In this document: in pieces, positions 33,240 through 41,662 of the stretch
How the letters are laid out: each line of letters opens with the position of its first letter
How positions within the stretch are numbered: the first letter of the stretch is position 1
Assembly: GCA_023230925.1 (NCBI GenBank)
Contig: JALNWK010000009.1
Location: 1 to 64,000 of the forward strand
Source: Limnochordia bacterium
GTDB lineage: Bacteria; Bacillota; Limnochordia; DUMW01
Reading direction: 5' to 3'
DNA: 64,000 nt
Translations under genes and position numbers: made by a program
The notes under the pieces: generated by a model
Database searches by the model: none
The model's input: the letters and a program-made list of their open reading frames with translations, nothing else
What the model was told of the DNA's origin: nothing

Positions 33240-34121
33240 ATGGAAGTTAGGAGCGGATTTGTGGCCGTTGTTGGTCGTCCTAATGTGGGTAAGTCAACCT
33301 TGGTGAACTATGTGATCGGGTCGAAGGTTGCCATTGTCTCCGAGAAACCTCAGACCACTCGCAACCAAGTACAAGGCGTCCTAACCCGGGAAGATGCCCA
33401 AGTAGTCTTTATTGATACTCCAGGGCTGCATGTACCAAAGCATAAACTGGGGCAATACATGGTTCGACAGGCAAGAACGGCCGTATCCGAAGTGGACGTT
33501 GTTGTCTTTGTCTTTGATGGTTCCGCCGGTTTTACCTCCGAGGATGAGAGGATCTACGATGAATTAAGGGAGCTTTCGGGAAAGGGTCCTGAACTGGTTG
33601 TGGTGGCCAATAAGGCCGATGCAATGGCAGAGGCCCAAAGAAAGCGGCTTCAGAACCTCAAGTTTTCGTCCTTGATGTTGGTGTCGGCGTTGACAGGCCA
33701 GGGAGTAGAGGAGTTTCTTGCTCTCTTGATCAGTAAACTACCCCTGGGACCAAAATACTACCCCGATGACTGGGTTAGCGCCCACCCAGAGCAGTTTATC
33801 GTTGCGGAGTTCATCAGGGAAAAGGTGCTACGGTCTACCGAGGAGGAAGTACCCCACGCGGTGGCAGTGATTATTGAGGATTTCCGGCAGCGAGAGCAGC
33901 GGGAACTGATCGATATTCGTGCCACGATTATCGTGGAGCGGGATTCCCAAAAGGGGATTATCATTGGGAAAGGGGGCCGCATGCTCAAAAGTATTGGGCA
34001 GGCAGCCCGGCTAGATATCGAGGCCCTTTTAGGGAGTCAGGTCAACCTACAGTTGTGGGTCAAGGTAAAGAAGAACTGGCGTAAGAACGAAGATGAACTG
34101 AGAAGATTGGGCTATAGATAA
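33240..34121 (+). CDS. era: GTPase Era
   Basis: Ribosome-assembly GTPase that binds the 3' end of 16S rRNA. 293 aa: G1 GRPNVGKST, G2 region KPQTTRNQVQG, G3 DTPG, G4 NKAD, and a C-terminal KH domain with IIGKGGRMLKSIGQ. Last canonical member of the yqfC-to-era cluster; ybeY and era act on the same rRNA end. Three bases separate it from queA. Confidence 0.98.
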   Translation: MEVRSGFVAVVGRPNVGKSTLVNYVIGSKVAIVSEKPQTTRNQVQGVLTREDAQVVFIDTPGLHVPKHKLGQYMVRQARTAVSEVDVVVFVFDGSAGFTSEDERIYDELRELSGKGPELVVVANKADAMAEAQRKRLQNLKFSSLMLVSALTGQGVEEFLALLISKLPLGPKYYPDDWVSAHPEQFIVAEFIREKVLRSTEEEVPHAVAVIIEDFRQREQRELIDIRATIIVERDSQKGIIIGKGGRMLKSIGQAARLDIEALLGSQVNLQLWVKVKKNWRKNEDELRRLGYR

Positions 34122-34123
34122 AC

Positions 34124-35155
34124 ATGAGAACAGAGGAATTTTATTACGAACTGCCGAAAGAGCTAATTGCCCAAGCCCCTGCAAAGAGACGGGATGCAGC
34201 AAAATTAATGGTCGCCAAACGCTGGGGGGAGGGGCTCATCCACAGTACCTTCGCGAATCTACCTGATTTCTTGCAGGCGGGGGATCTGCTGGTCCTAAAC
34301 GACTCCAAAGTCTTACCAGCACGTCTTCTCGGCAGAAGACCCGATACCCTGGGTCGCGTGGAGTTGTTACTCCTCTCACCTGTTGAAGGACAGACTTGGC
34401 AGGTTTTGATGAAGCGGGCCAAACGGGTTAAACTCGGGGAACGACTTATTTTTGGCCAAGGGGAATTGATGGGCACAGTTGTGGCCAAAGAGGATGAGGG
34501 TAAGGGGATTGTGGAGTTTGAAAGTTGTGAGCCCTTAATGGATGCTTTCGCTAAGGTGGGACAGGTGCCCCTTCCGCCCTATATTACCCGGGATCCCTTT
34601 GCCATGGATCGGGAAAGATATCAGACGGTCTATGCTAAGGAACTAGGCTCCGCGGCGGCGCCGACCGCAGGCTTGCATTTCACCAAAGAACTTCTTCGCC
34701 GGATTGAGGCTAAAGGAGTTGGTATTACCGCATTGACCCTGCATATTGGCCTAGGTACCTTCCGTCCGGTGCAAACGGAGAAGATTGAAGATCATAAGAT
34801 GCACGCAGAGTTTTTCGAGATAAGTAAGGATTGTGCTAGCCTAATTAACAAGACGAAAGGGCAAGGTGGCCGGGTGATTGCTGTGGGGACAACTGTGGCA
34901 CGCACCCTAGAGGCCGTTAGCCAAACCCATGGTAAGGTTTGTCAGGCATCGGGCTGGACGGACATTTTTATTTACCCTGGGTATGAGTTTAAGGTAATCG
35001 ATGGGTTGATCACAAACTTCCATTTGCCCTGTTCGACGTTGCTGATGCTAGTCTGTGCTTTTGGCGGAACCAAGTTTATGCTAGATGCATACCAACTGGC
35101 TGTTGATGAGAAATATGCATTTTACAGCTACGGCGATGGGATGCTGATTATCTAA
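34124..35155 (+). CDS. queA: S-adenosylmethionine:tRNA ribosyltransferase-isomerase QueA
   Basis: Adds the cyclopentene ring precursor to 7-aminomethyl-deazaguanine in tRNA during queuosine synthesis. 343 aa, full length, with FYYELPKELIAQAPA at the N-terminus, LLVLNDSKVLPARL and TAGLHFTKELL, all family hallmarks. Followed 17 nt later by tgt, the preceding step in the same pathway. Confidence 0.98.
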   Translation: MRTEEFYYELPKELIAQAPAKRRDAAKLMVAKRWGEGLIHSTFANLPDFLQAGDLLVLNDSKVLPARLLGRRPDTLGRVELLLLSPVEGQTWQVLMKRAKRVKLGERLIFGQGELMGTVVAKEDEGKGIVEFESCEPLMDAFAKVGQVPLPPYITRDPFAMDRERYQTVYAKELGSAAAPTAGLHFTKELLRRIEAKGVGITALTLHIGLGTFRPVQTEKIEDHKMHAEFFEISKDCASLINKTKGQGGRVIAVGTTVARTLEAVSQTHGKVCQASGWTDIFIYPGYEFKVIDGLITNFHLPCSTLLMLVCAFGGTKFMLDAYQLAVDEKYAFYSYGDGMLII

Positions 35156-35171
35156 ACGGGGGAGAGCGTTC

Positions 35172-36278
35172 TTGAGTTTTCAGTTATTGGGTACATGCAG
35201 TCAAACCAGGGCTCGTCTTGGTGTATTGACCACGGCGCACAGTCAGATTGAAACCCCAGTGTTTATGCCTGTGGGGACTCAGGCTACGGTTAAGACTGTA
35301 TCCCCCGAGGAACTACAAACCTTGGGCTTTCAGATTATCTTGGCTAACACGTATCATTTGTACCTACGGCCTGGTGATGAACTAATCGCGCGCTTAGGCG
35401 GGTTACATCGGTTCATGAGTTGGCCGAGGAGTATACTTACCGATAGCGGTGGTTTCCAGGTGTTTAGCCTGAGCAAATTGCGCAAAATCGAAGATGAGGG
35501 TGTTACCTTTAGATCCCATCTTGATGGGAGTAAGCATTTTATCGGTTCCGAGCAATCCATAGCCATCCAACAGAACCTGGGGGCGGATATTTGCATGGCC
35601 TTTGATGAATGCGCGCCGTACCCTATTGATGAGGATTATGCCAAGGAGGCCCTAGAGCGAACGACCCGTTGGGCAAAACGGTGCAAAAATGCAAAAACCC
35701 GGGAGGACCAGCTGCTTTTTGGAATTGTGCAAGGCAGCACCTATGCCCAGCTGCGTCAGGAAAGCGCCAAGCAGATTGTTGATTTGGACTTTCCCGGCTA
35801 TGCCATTGGCGGGCTAAGCGTAGGTGAACCTAAGGGGGTTATGCACGAAATGCTTGATGTGACCGTGCCCATGCTACCGGAGGAACGGCCCCGTTATCTG
35901 ATGGGCGTGGGCTCACCCGATGATCTAGTGGAAGGGGTGGCCCGGGGGATCGACATGTTCGATTGTGTATTGCCTACTCGCCTAGGAAGACATGGTACGA
36001 TTTTTATGCCGGAGGGGAAACTTGTCATTCGGAATGCAGAGTACCAAGCGGATCCTGCTCCGATGGATCCGGAATGTGGTTGTTGGGCGTGTCGCAATTT
36101 TTCCCGGGCGTATGTCCGGCATTTACTCAAAACTAATGAGGTTTTGGGTATTCGTCTGACTACGTACCATAACCTGTATTTCCTAGGACAGTTAATGGCA
36201 AGAATAAGAGAGAGCCTTATGCAGGGGGAGTTCCCTAGATTTTATCGGGAGTTTAAGGAGCGATGGTCTTTAGCTTAA
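35172..36278 (+). CDS. tgt: tRNA-guanine transglycosylase
   Basis: Exchanges guanine-34 for preQ1 in tRNAs with GUN anticodons. 368 aa with LTDSGGFQVFSLS (catalytic Asp), GGLSVGEPK, the second Asp in DMFDCVLPTR, and the zinc site C-x-C-x2-C-x25-H (CGCWAC ... H). TTG start after GGGGGAGAG. queA-tgt-yajC-secD-secF is a conserved string. Confidence 0.98.
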   Translation: MSFQLLGTCSQTRARLGVLTTAHSQIETPVFMPVGTQATVKTVSPEELQTLGFQIILANTYHLYLRPGDELIARLGGLHRFMSWPRSILTDSGGFQVFSLSKLRKIEDEGVTFRSHLDGSKHFIGSEQSIAIQQNLGADICMAFDECAPYPIDEDYAKEALERTTRWAKRCKNAKTREDQLLFGIVQGSTYAQLRQESAKQIVDLDFPGYAIGGLSVGEPKGVMHEMLDVTVPMLPEERPRYLMGVGSPDDLVEGVARGIDMFDCVLPTRLGRHGTIFMPEGKLVIRNAEYQADPAPMDPECGCWACRNFSRAYVRHLLKTNEVLGIRLTTYHNLYFLGQLMARIRESLMQGEFPRFYREFKERWSLA

Positions 36279-36356
36279 TAAGGGTTTTTACGATTAAGCT
36301 AGATGAGTATAACAATAAAGAAGCAGGAAAGACAAAACGAGGGGGACTGCAATTTG

Positions 36357-36653
36357 ATGGTATTCTTAGCTGCAGAAACAACACAAACACCGGTGGGCGG
36401 AGGGCTTTGGGGAAGCCTGCTTTTCTTTGCGCTGATGCTAGGACTTTTCTACATTATGTTGATTCGACCCCAGCAAAAACAGCAGAAGCAAAGGCAAGAG
36501 ATGATTGATGGGTTGAAGAAAGGCGATAAGGTCATCACTGTCGGTGGCATCCATGGTGAGATCGTCAAGATTGACGAAGATGATGTAGTACTGCAGGTGG
36601 CAGACAAAGTGGAAATTAAGATTACCAAAGGTGGAGTGGGCCGGGTCAAGTAA
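36357..36653 (+). CDS. yajC: Preprotein translocase subunit YajC
   Basis: Small single-pass protein (98 aa) associated with SecDF. One TM helix (about 18-38) ends in the conserved FYIMLIRPQQKQQK, then a soluble KKGDKVITVGGIHGEI domain. The frame opens at 36303, but ATG 36357 is chosen because AGGGGG lies about 11 nt upstream and it gives the normal length. Confidence 0.93.
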   Translation: MVFLAAETTQTPVGGGLWGSLLFFALMLGLFYIMLIRPQQKQQKQRQEMIDGLKKGDKVITVGGIHGEIVKIDEDDVVLQVADKVEIKITKGGVGRVK

Positions 36654-36683
36654 GATCTGTCTGCCAAGGATAGGAGATGGAAA

Positions 36684-37346
36684 TTGCGCATAACCTTAAA
36701 AACAGTGAAGGAAAATCAAACGATCAGTGCCTTCCTAAGCCAAGCTGACCAGAACCTAGCTGTACTTGGTTTTACGGAGCATGGTTTTCGTCATGCTAAC
36801 CTAGTGGCCCAGATTGCCGGGAATATCCTAGATAGACTGGATTACCCTAAGCGGCAAGTAGAACTGGCGGAGATCGCAGGATACTGCCATGATATTGGCA
36901 ACTTAGTCAGTCGGCTAAATCACGGTGGATTTGGAGCTTGTTTGCTATATCCGATTCTAAAGGCGGAAAACATGTCCGATGAGGAATTGGCGATTATTAT
37001 CTCTGCCGTGGGCAACCACGAAGAGGATGTGGGTAGCGCGGTGACGCCGGTGTCTGCTGCTTTGATCTTAGCAGACAAGAGTGATGTGCACCGTACTCGG
37101 GTGCGTAATCGGGACCAGGCAACGTTTGATATTCATGACCGGGTTAGCTTTGCAGCTGTCCGGTCCTTCGTTAATGTTGATAAGCAAAAGCGCACTATTT
37201 CCCTTGAGTTGAGTATCCAAAGGGAGATTTGCCCTGTGATGGAATACTTCGAGATCTTCCTATCCCGTATGATCATGTGCCGCAGGGCTGCAGAGCTTTT
37301 AGATTGTCAGTTTAAGCTGGAGATCAACGGTGCTTGTCTATTGTGA
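36684..37346 (+). CDS. HD-domain phosphohydrolase
   Basis: 220 aa with the metal-binding set of HD hydrolases: GFRHANLVAQIA (H37), GYCHDIGNLV (H69-D70), VGNHEEDVG, and ILADKSDVHR. Substrate unknown. The YajC-HD-SecD order is seen in other Clostridia. TTG start, with GGAGATGG upstream. No membrane segment. Confidence 0.88.
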   Translation: MRITLKTVKENQTISAFLSQADQNLAVLGFTEHGFRHANLVAQIAGNILDRLDYPKRQVELAEIAGYCHDIGNLVSRLNHGGFGACLLYPILKAENMSDEELAIIISAVGNHEEDVGSAVTPVSAALILADKSDVHRTRVRNRDQATFDIHDRVSFAAVRSFVNVDKQKRTISLELSIQREICPVMEYFEIFLSRMIMCRRAAELLDCQFKLEINGACLL

Positions 37347-37362
37347 AGCCACGGTGGCTAAA

Positions 37363-37392
37363 TTGACAAGGCTTAGTGTATAGATTTATAAT
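37363..37392 (+). promoter_or_regulatory. Consensus SigA promoter of secDF
   Basis: TTGACA (37363-37368), 18-bp spacer, TATAAT (37387-37392): perfect hexamers. Transcription from here would begin around 37399, upstream of the secD start chosen at 37465. Confidence 0.85.
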
Positions 37393-37464
37393 GTGCGTAT
37401 ATATAAAGCAGGACAAACTAGGAATTTGGGCTTGGTAAGCACACTGGCTAGGAGGAAGCAGAAA

Positions 37465-38676
37465 ATGCACAAGGGAAACCGAATAAGACTTGCGTTGGTC
37501 CTTGTTTTATTGATCACAGCCGGCCTATTACTATATCGTCTTCCACTGCAGTTTGGTTTAGACTTACAGGGCGGAGTCCACGTGGTCATGAAGGCTCAAT
37601 CGAGTGACGATGTGGAAGTCACCTCAGATTTGATGCAGCGAGTGGTGACCGTAATTGACCGACGAATTAATGCCTTAGGTGTTACAGAACCGGTGATTCA
37701 ACCAGAGGGGAATGACCGGGTAATTATTGAACTTCCAGGGGTCCATGATCATCAGGAGGCCCTAAGGGTGATTGGAAAACCAGCCCAACTTGAGATCTGT
37801 GATTCCTACGGGAATACGGTCTTAACCGGTGCTGATTTGAAAGATGCCCGGCAGAGCTTTGACCGTTTTGGCAAGCCAGCCGTAGCCATCTCCTTTACCA
37901 AGGAAGGTGCGCGCAAGTTTGCCGAAGTTACCGCCAAGTTCATTGGGTTTCAGCTTCCCATCATCCTCGATGGCGAGGTCATTAGTAGTCCCAAAGTGGA
38001 GAGTGTGATTCCCGATGGAGATGCCATTATTACCGGGAACTTCACTATTGAAAGCGCCAAGGAGTTGGCCCTGCAACTCCGGGCTGGAGCACTGCCCGTG
38101 CCCCTTAAGGTCATGGAAGTGAGAAACGTGGGTCCAAGCTTGGGACAGGAATCCATTGATGCTAGCTTAAAGGCAGGCATTATTGGTGTTATTCTGGTAT
38201 TACTATATATGTTCTTTTACTACAGACTCCCTGGAGCTTTGGCCGATGTGGCCCTTTGTATCTATGTTGTATTAGTATTGGGGATCATGACCGCGGTACG
38301 GGCAACCTTGACCTTACCTGGTATTGCCGGTTTCATCCTTTCCATTGGGATGGCGGTTGATGCTAATGTGATTATCTTTGAACGCATCAAAGATGAAATG
38401 AAAGCGGGCAAGCGACTGAGAGCCGCCGTTGATGCTGGATTTGATCGGGCGCTTCCGGCGATTGCCGATTCGAACATTACCACCCTTATTGTTGCTGTCG
38501 TCTTGTTTGCGCTAGGCAGTGGACCGATTCGTGGCTTTGCGGTAATACTTGGTATCGGTATTCTTACCAGTATGTTTACGGCCATTGTCGTTACTAGGCT
38601 GTTAATTAGCATAGTGGTGGATCGGGATCCGGACAAATTTGCCCGGTATTTTGGCGCAAGGGGGGTTAGTCGATGA
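37465..38676 (+). CDS. secD: Protein translocase subunit SecD
   Basis: PMF-driven subunit that helps late export through SecYEG. About 403 aa: N-terminal TM helix, FGLDLQGGVHVVM, periplasmic-type domain (VVTVIDRRINALGVTEP, VIQPEGNDRVIIELPG), then five TM helices with GMAVDANVIIFERIKDE. The frame runs back to 37393, which lies on the -10 box of its own promoter, so ATG 37465 after TAGGAGG is the real start. Confidence 0.96.
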   Translation: MHKGNRIRLALVLVLLITAGLLLYRLPLQFGLDLQGGVHVVMKAQSSDDVEVTSDLMQRVVTVIDRRINALGVTEPVIQPEGNDRVIIELPGVHDHQEALRVIGKPAQLEICDSYGNTVLTGADLKDARQSFDRFGKPAVAISFTKEGARKFAEVTAKFIGFQLPIILDGEVISSPKVESVIPDGDAIITGNFTIESAKELALQLRAGALPVPLKVMEVRNVGPSLGQESIDASLKAGIIGVILVLLYMFFYYRLPGALADVALCIYVVLVLGIMTAVRATLTLPGIAGFILSIGMAVDANVIIFERIKDEMKAGKRLRAAVDAGFDRALPAIADSNITTLIVAVVLFALGSGPIRGFAVILGIGILTSMFTAIVVTRLLISIVVDRDPDKFARYFGARGVSR

Positions 38677-39563
38677 ATATCGCAAAAAGAAAGAACCTTT
38701 GGCTGGGTATTGCATTGGTATTTGCCTTGCTTAGTGTAGTACTGCTAAGCACAAAGGGTTTGAACCTAGGCATCGACTTCACCGGGGGGACCCTCATCGA
38801 ACGGCGCTTACCCGTAGTAACCAACGGGGAGGAGCTCCTTGGTCATTTAGCGAAGCTTGAAAACATTGATTTGGGTAAGCCAACGATCCAAATGGCAGGA
38901 CAGGGTCAAAATGCCATCATCCGCACTAGACACTTAGAAAACGACGAGATCGATCAGATCGACGCTTTGCTAAAGGAAGTCTATGGCGAGGTTGAAATCC
39001 GACGGACAGAGGTTGTGGGCCCGATTATTGGTGAGGAATTGATCAACAAGGCCCTGTGGTCTTTGACCTTAGCGGCATTGATGATCTTAATCTATATTGG
39101 CTTTCGCTTCGAGTTCACCTTCGGGGTGGCCGCTGTGTTGGCACTATTGCATGATGTGTTGATTACCTGTGGAGTGTTTTCCCTGTTAGGCATGGAGATC
39201 AACAGCAATTTCGTCGCCGCAATTTTGACCATTGTGGGATACTCCATTAATGATACGATTGTGACCTTCGACCGGATCAGGGAGAACAGGCGCTTTAGCC
39301 CAAAGGCTGATGTAGGAGAGCTGGTGGAGACTTCTATTTCCCAAAGCCTATCCCGGACGATTAATACGAGTCTGACGACTCTGCTGGTGCTTGTGTCCTT
39401 GTTTTTCCTAGGAGGCAGTTCCATTCGTGATTTCGTCTTCGCCCTAATCCTAGGAGTTCTGGTGGGCACCTTCTCCTCATTGTTTATCGCAAGCCCATTG
39501 TGGCTTACGCTACGGCAGAGGAAGGATGCTTCTACAGGGAAATCTGTTGCTAAAGCCAATTAG
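38673..39563 (+). CDS. secF: Protein translocase subunit SecF
   Basis: Partner of SecD, 296 aa, with LGIDFTGGTLIE near the N-terminus, six TM helices and TIVGYSINDTIVTFDRIREN in the fourth to fifth helix region. Starts in the ATGA overlap with the secD stop, so the two are coupled. A strong hairpin follows. Confidence 0.97.
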   Translation: MNIAKRKNLWLGIALVFALLSVVLLSTKGLNLGIDFTGGTLIERRLPVVTNGEELLGHLAKLENIDLGKPTIQMAGQGQNAIIRTRHLENDEIDQIDALLKEVYGEVEIRRTEVVGPIIGEELINKALWSLTLAALMILIYIGFRFEFTFGVAAVLALLHDVLITCGVFSLLGMEINSNFVAAILTIVGYSINDTIVTFDRIRENRRFSPKADVGELVETSISQSLSRTINTSLTTLLVLVSLFFLGGSSIRDFVFALILGVLVGTFSSLFIASPLWLTLRQRKDASTGKSVAKAN

Positions 39564-39577
39564 TCTGCTCTAGATTG

Positions 39578-39600
39578 GGGGATGGTCGCTGACCATCCCC
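39578..39600 (+). terminator. Hairpin after secF
   Basis: GGGGATGGTC (39578-39587) pairs perfectly with GACCATCCCC (39591-39600) over a 3-nt loop, 14 bases after secF. Only TTG follows, so the U-tract is poor. Probably the secDF transcript end. Confidence 0.65.
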
Positions 39601-39628
39601 TTGATATATCACAAAGAGGGGGAGCTAT

Positions 39629-39946
39629 ATGGCTAGTCTATTCGACCGCTTTTTACTGACTAGTTTAGGTCTTGCTGCGTTGTCCATGGAGAAACTAGAA
39701 GAAGTAGTGAATGACTTCGTTAAACAAGGGCGCATGAGTGTGGATGAGGGGCAAAAACTGGTGGAAGCGGCCCAGGCGCGGTTTACACAAGAAGGACAGG
39801 AACTCAGCGCTAAGGCTTGGGAGAAGCTCGGTGGGATCATGTCTGAGTTAGGCTTTGTGCGCAAGGATGAGCTTAAGGAACTCGAACTGGAACTAGCACA
39901 GCTTAAGGAGCGGGTTTTGGCTTTGGAGAAAGAAAACCCGTCCTAG
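39629..39946 (+). CDS. Phasin-like coiled-coil protein
   Basis: 105 aa, mostly helical: a hydrophobic N-terminal third with LEEVVNDFVKQGRMSVDEGQKLVEA, then a charged coiled coil (about 75-102, LKELELELAQLKERVLALEKE). This is the pattern of the phasin/PhaP-like family annotated as polyhydroxyalkanoate synthesis regulators in Bacillota. No PHA synthase is near; the next gene is a UbiB kinase, its common neighbour. A role in polyester storage is therefore doubtful. Confidence 0.7.
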   Translation: MASLFDRFLLTSLGLAALSMEKLEEVVNDFVKQGRMSVDEGQKLVEAAQARFTQEGQELSAKAWEKLGGIMSELGFVRKDELKELELELAQLKERVLALEKENPS

Positions 39947-39964
39947 AAGATAGGGTGAGGCAGG

Positions 39965-41635
39965 ATGGGTTTGCAGCGTACATACAAACACTTTAGGCGC
40001 TATCGTCAGATTGCTGAGATTCTGCTCCGCCAAGGATTCGGCTATCTCATTGAGCAGCTAGGGCTTAGGCGTTTCTTACCTTGGTCCAAGAGGGGTTTGG
40101 TCCATGCGGATCCACAGCCGGATCCTTCCTCTTTAGCTTTTCGAGTTCGTCTGGTGCTAGAATCCCTAGGGCCTACCTTTGTTAAGTTTGGGCAAGTACT
40201 AAGTACCCGTCCTGATTTAGTCTCAAGACAAATGATTCAGGAACTAGAGAAACTCCAGGATAATGTGGAGCCTGTCGCCTTTGAAGAGATGGAAAGGGTC
40301 TTGGTCCAGGAGCTAGGGGGGCCTGTGCTAGAACGGTTTGCCTCCTTTGATACTACGCCCTTGGCTTCCGCATCGTTGGGACAGGTTCATGGGGCAAAGC
40401 TGTTTGATGGTTCCGATGTGGTGGTGAAGGTGCAGCGCCCTGGTATCGAAGGGGTGATGCGTACTGATCTGGAGATTATGCGAGGGTTGGCGGAGATTTA
40501 TCAGGAGAGGTTCCAGCCTCCGGGGTTTAGCCCTGTGGAGATTGTTGATGAGTTCGCTGTGGTCTTGCTTGATGAACTGGACTATACCTATGAAGGGACC
40601 CAAATGGAGCGCATGGGTCGGGATGTTGCCCAAAATCCTCGGGTGAGCATTCCGAAGGTGTATTGGGAGCTTACCACCTCCCGGGTCCTAACCATGGACC
40701 GCGTCTATGGGACGAAGATCGACAGGATTGATGAGCTTAAGGCCCGGGGAATCGACTTGAAGCAAACTGCAGAGAATCTGATTGAGGTGTTTTTCGAGCA
40801 GGTTTTCCTTCATGGCTTTTTCCATGGTGACCCCCATCCGGGTAATTTGTTTGTGAACGATGAAGGGGTATTATCCCTTATTGATTTTGGCATGATGGGC
40901 TATCTAGACGATGATACCCTAGATAGTCTAGTGGGTATCTTCTTCGGTGTGAAAGAGAATGATCCTAAAAAGGTAGTGGCGAACTTCGGCAAAATGGGTA
41001 TTCTGCCGAAAGGTGTTGATCTTGCTCCCCTACAGCGCGATGTGTTTTTGCTAGTCAATCGGTACTATGGTGTCCCCTTGAAAGAATTAAGTGTTGGAGA
41101 TGTCTTCCTCAGAAGTCTGGATCTAGTCAAGAAGCATCATCTACGGGTACCCGCGGATTTCTCCCTCTTAGTGAAGACCGTTGTCACAGTTGAAGGTTTG
41201 GCCCGACAACTTGATCCAAATACAAATGTCCTCAAGATACTGGAGTCAATGAGTAAGGAGATGCTCCGGCTTCGCTTTGATCCCATTCGTCTTGGTAAAC
41301 GGTCCTGGGAGAGAATGATTAGCTTGACCCAGGCAGCCCCGGGAATTATCCTCTCCTCGGAGCAGTTGCTGGAGAAGCTAAACAAAAACGATCTGGGGAT
41401 TCATTTTTACCACGAGGGGCTGGAAGGATTCATTCACCGGCTGGATATTATTAGTAACCGACTGACCTTTGGATTGATTGTCTCCGCCTTGATTATTGGG
41501 TCCTCCCTAGTACTTCTTTTTGACAAGGGTCCACGGCTTTTGGGTTATCCCATCTTGGGCTTGGCCGGATACTTGCTTGCCGGCTTTATCGGGTTGTGGC
41601 TACTTGTATCTATTCTTCGCACAGGAAAACTTTAA
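39965..41635 (+). CDS. ABC1/UbiB (AarF) family atypical kinase
   Basis: 556 aa. Kinase-like core with KFGQVLSTRPDLVS (the KxGQ motif), the Ala-rich loop ASASLGQVHGAKL instead of a Gly-rich loop, VQRPGI carrying the Lys, HGDPHPGNLFV and LIDFGMMG. Two C-terminal TM helices (about 495-550). In proteobacteria UbiB supports quinone synthesis; in Bacillota its role is unclear and is probably lipid-related. Follows the phasin-like gene by 18 nt. Confidence 0.93.
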   Translation: MGLQRTYKHFRRYRQIAEILLRQGFGYLIEQLGLRRFLPWSKRGLVHADPQPDPSSLAFRVRLVLESLGPTFVKFGQVLSTRPDLVSRQMIQELEKLQDNVEPVAFEEMERVLVQELGGPVLERFASFDTTPLASASLGQVHGAKLFDGSDVVVKVQRPGIEGVMRTDLEIMRGLAEIYQERFQPPGFSPVEIVDEFAVVLLDELDYTYEGTQMERMGRDVAQNPRVSIPKVYWELTTSRVLTMDRVYGTKIDRIDELKARGIDLKQTAENLIEVFFEQVFLHGFFHGDPHPGNLFVNDEGVLSLIDFGMMGYLDDDTLDSLVGIFFGVKENDPKKVVANFGKMGILPKGVDLAPLQRDVFLLVNRYYGVPLKELSVGDVFLRSLDLVKKHHLRVPADFSLLVKTVVTVEGLARQLDPNTNVLKILESMSKEMLRLRFDPIRLGKRSWERMISLTQAAPGIILSSEQLLEKLNKNDLGIHFYHEGLEGFIHRLDIISNRLTFGLIVSALIIGSSLVLLFDKGPRLLGYPILGLAGYLLAGFIGLWLLVSILRTGKL

Positions 41636-41662
41636 CATGTTTGCTATCTAGAAAACATAGGG

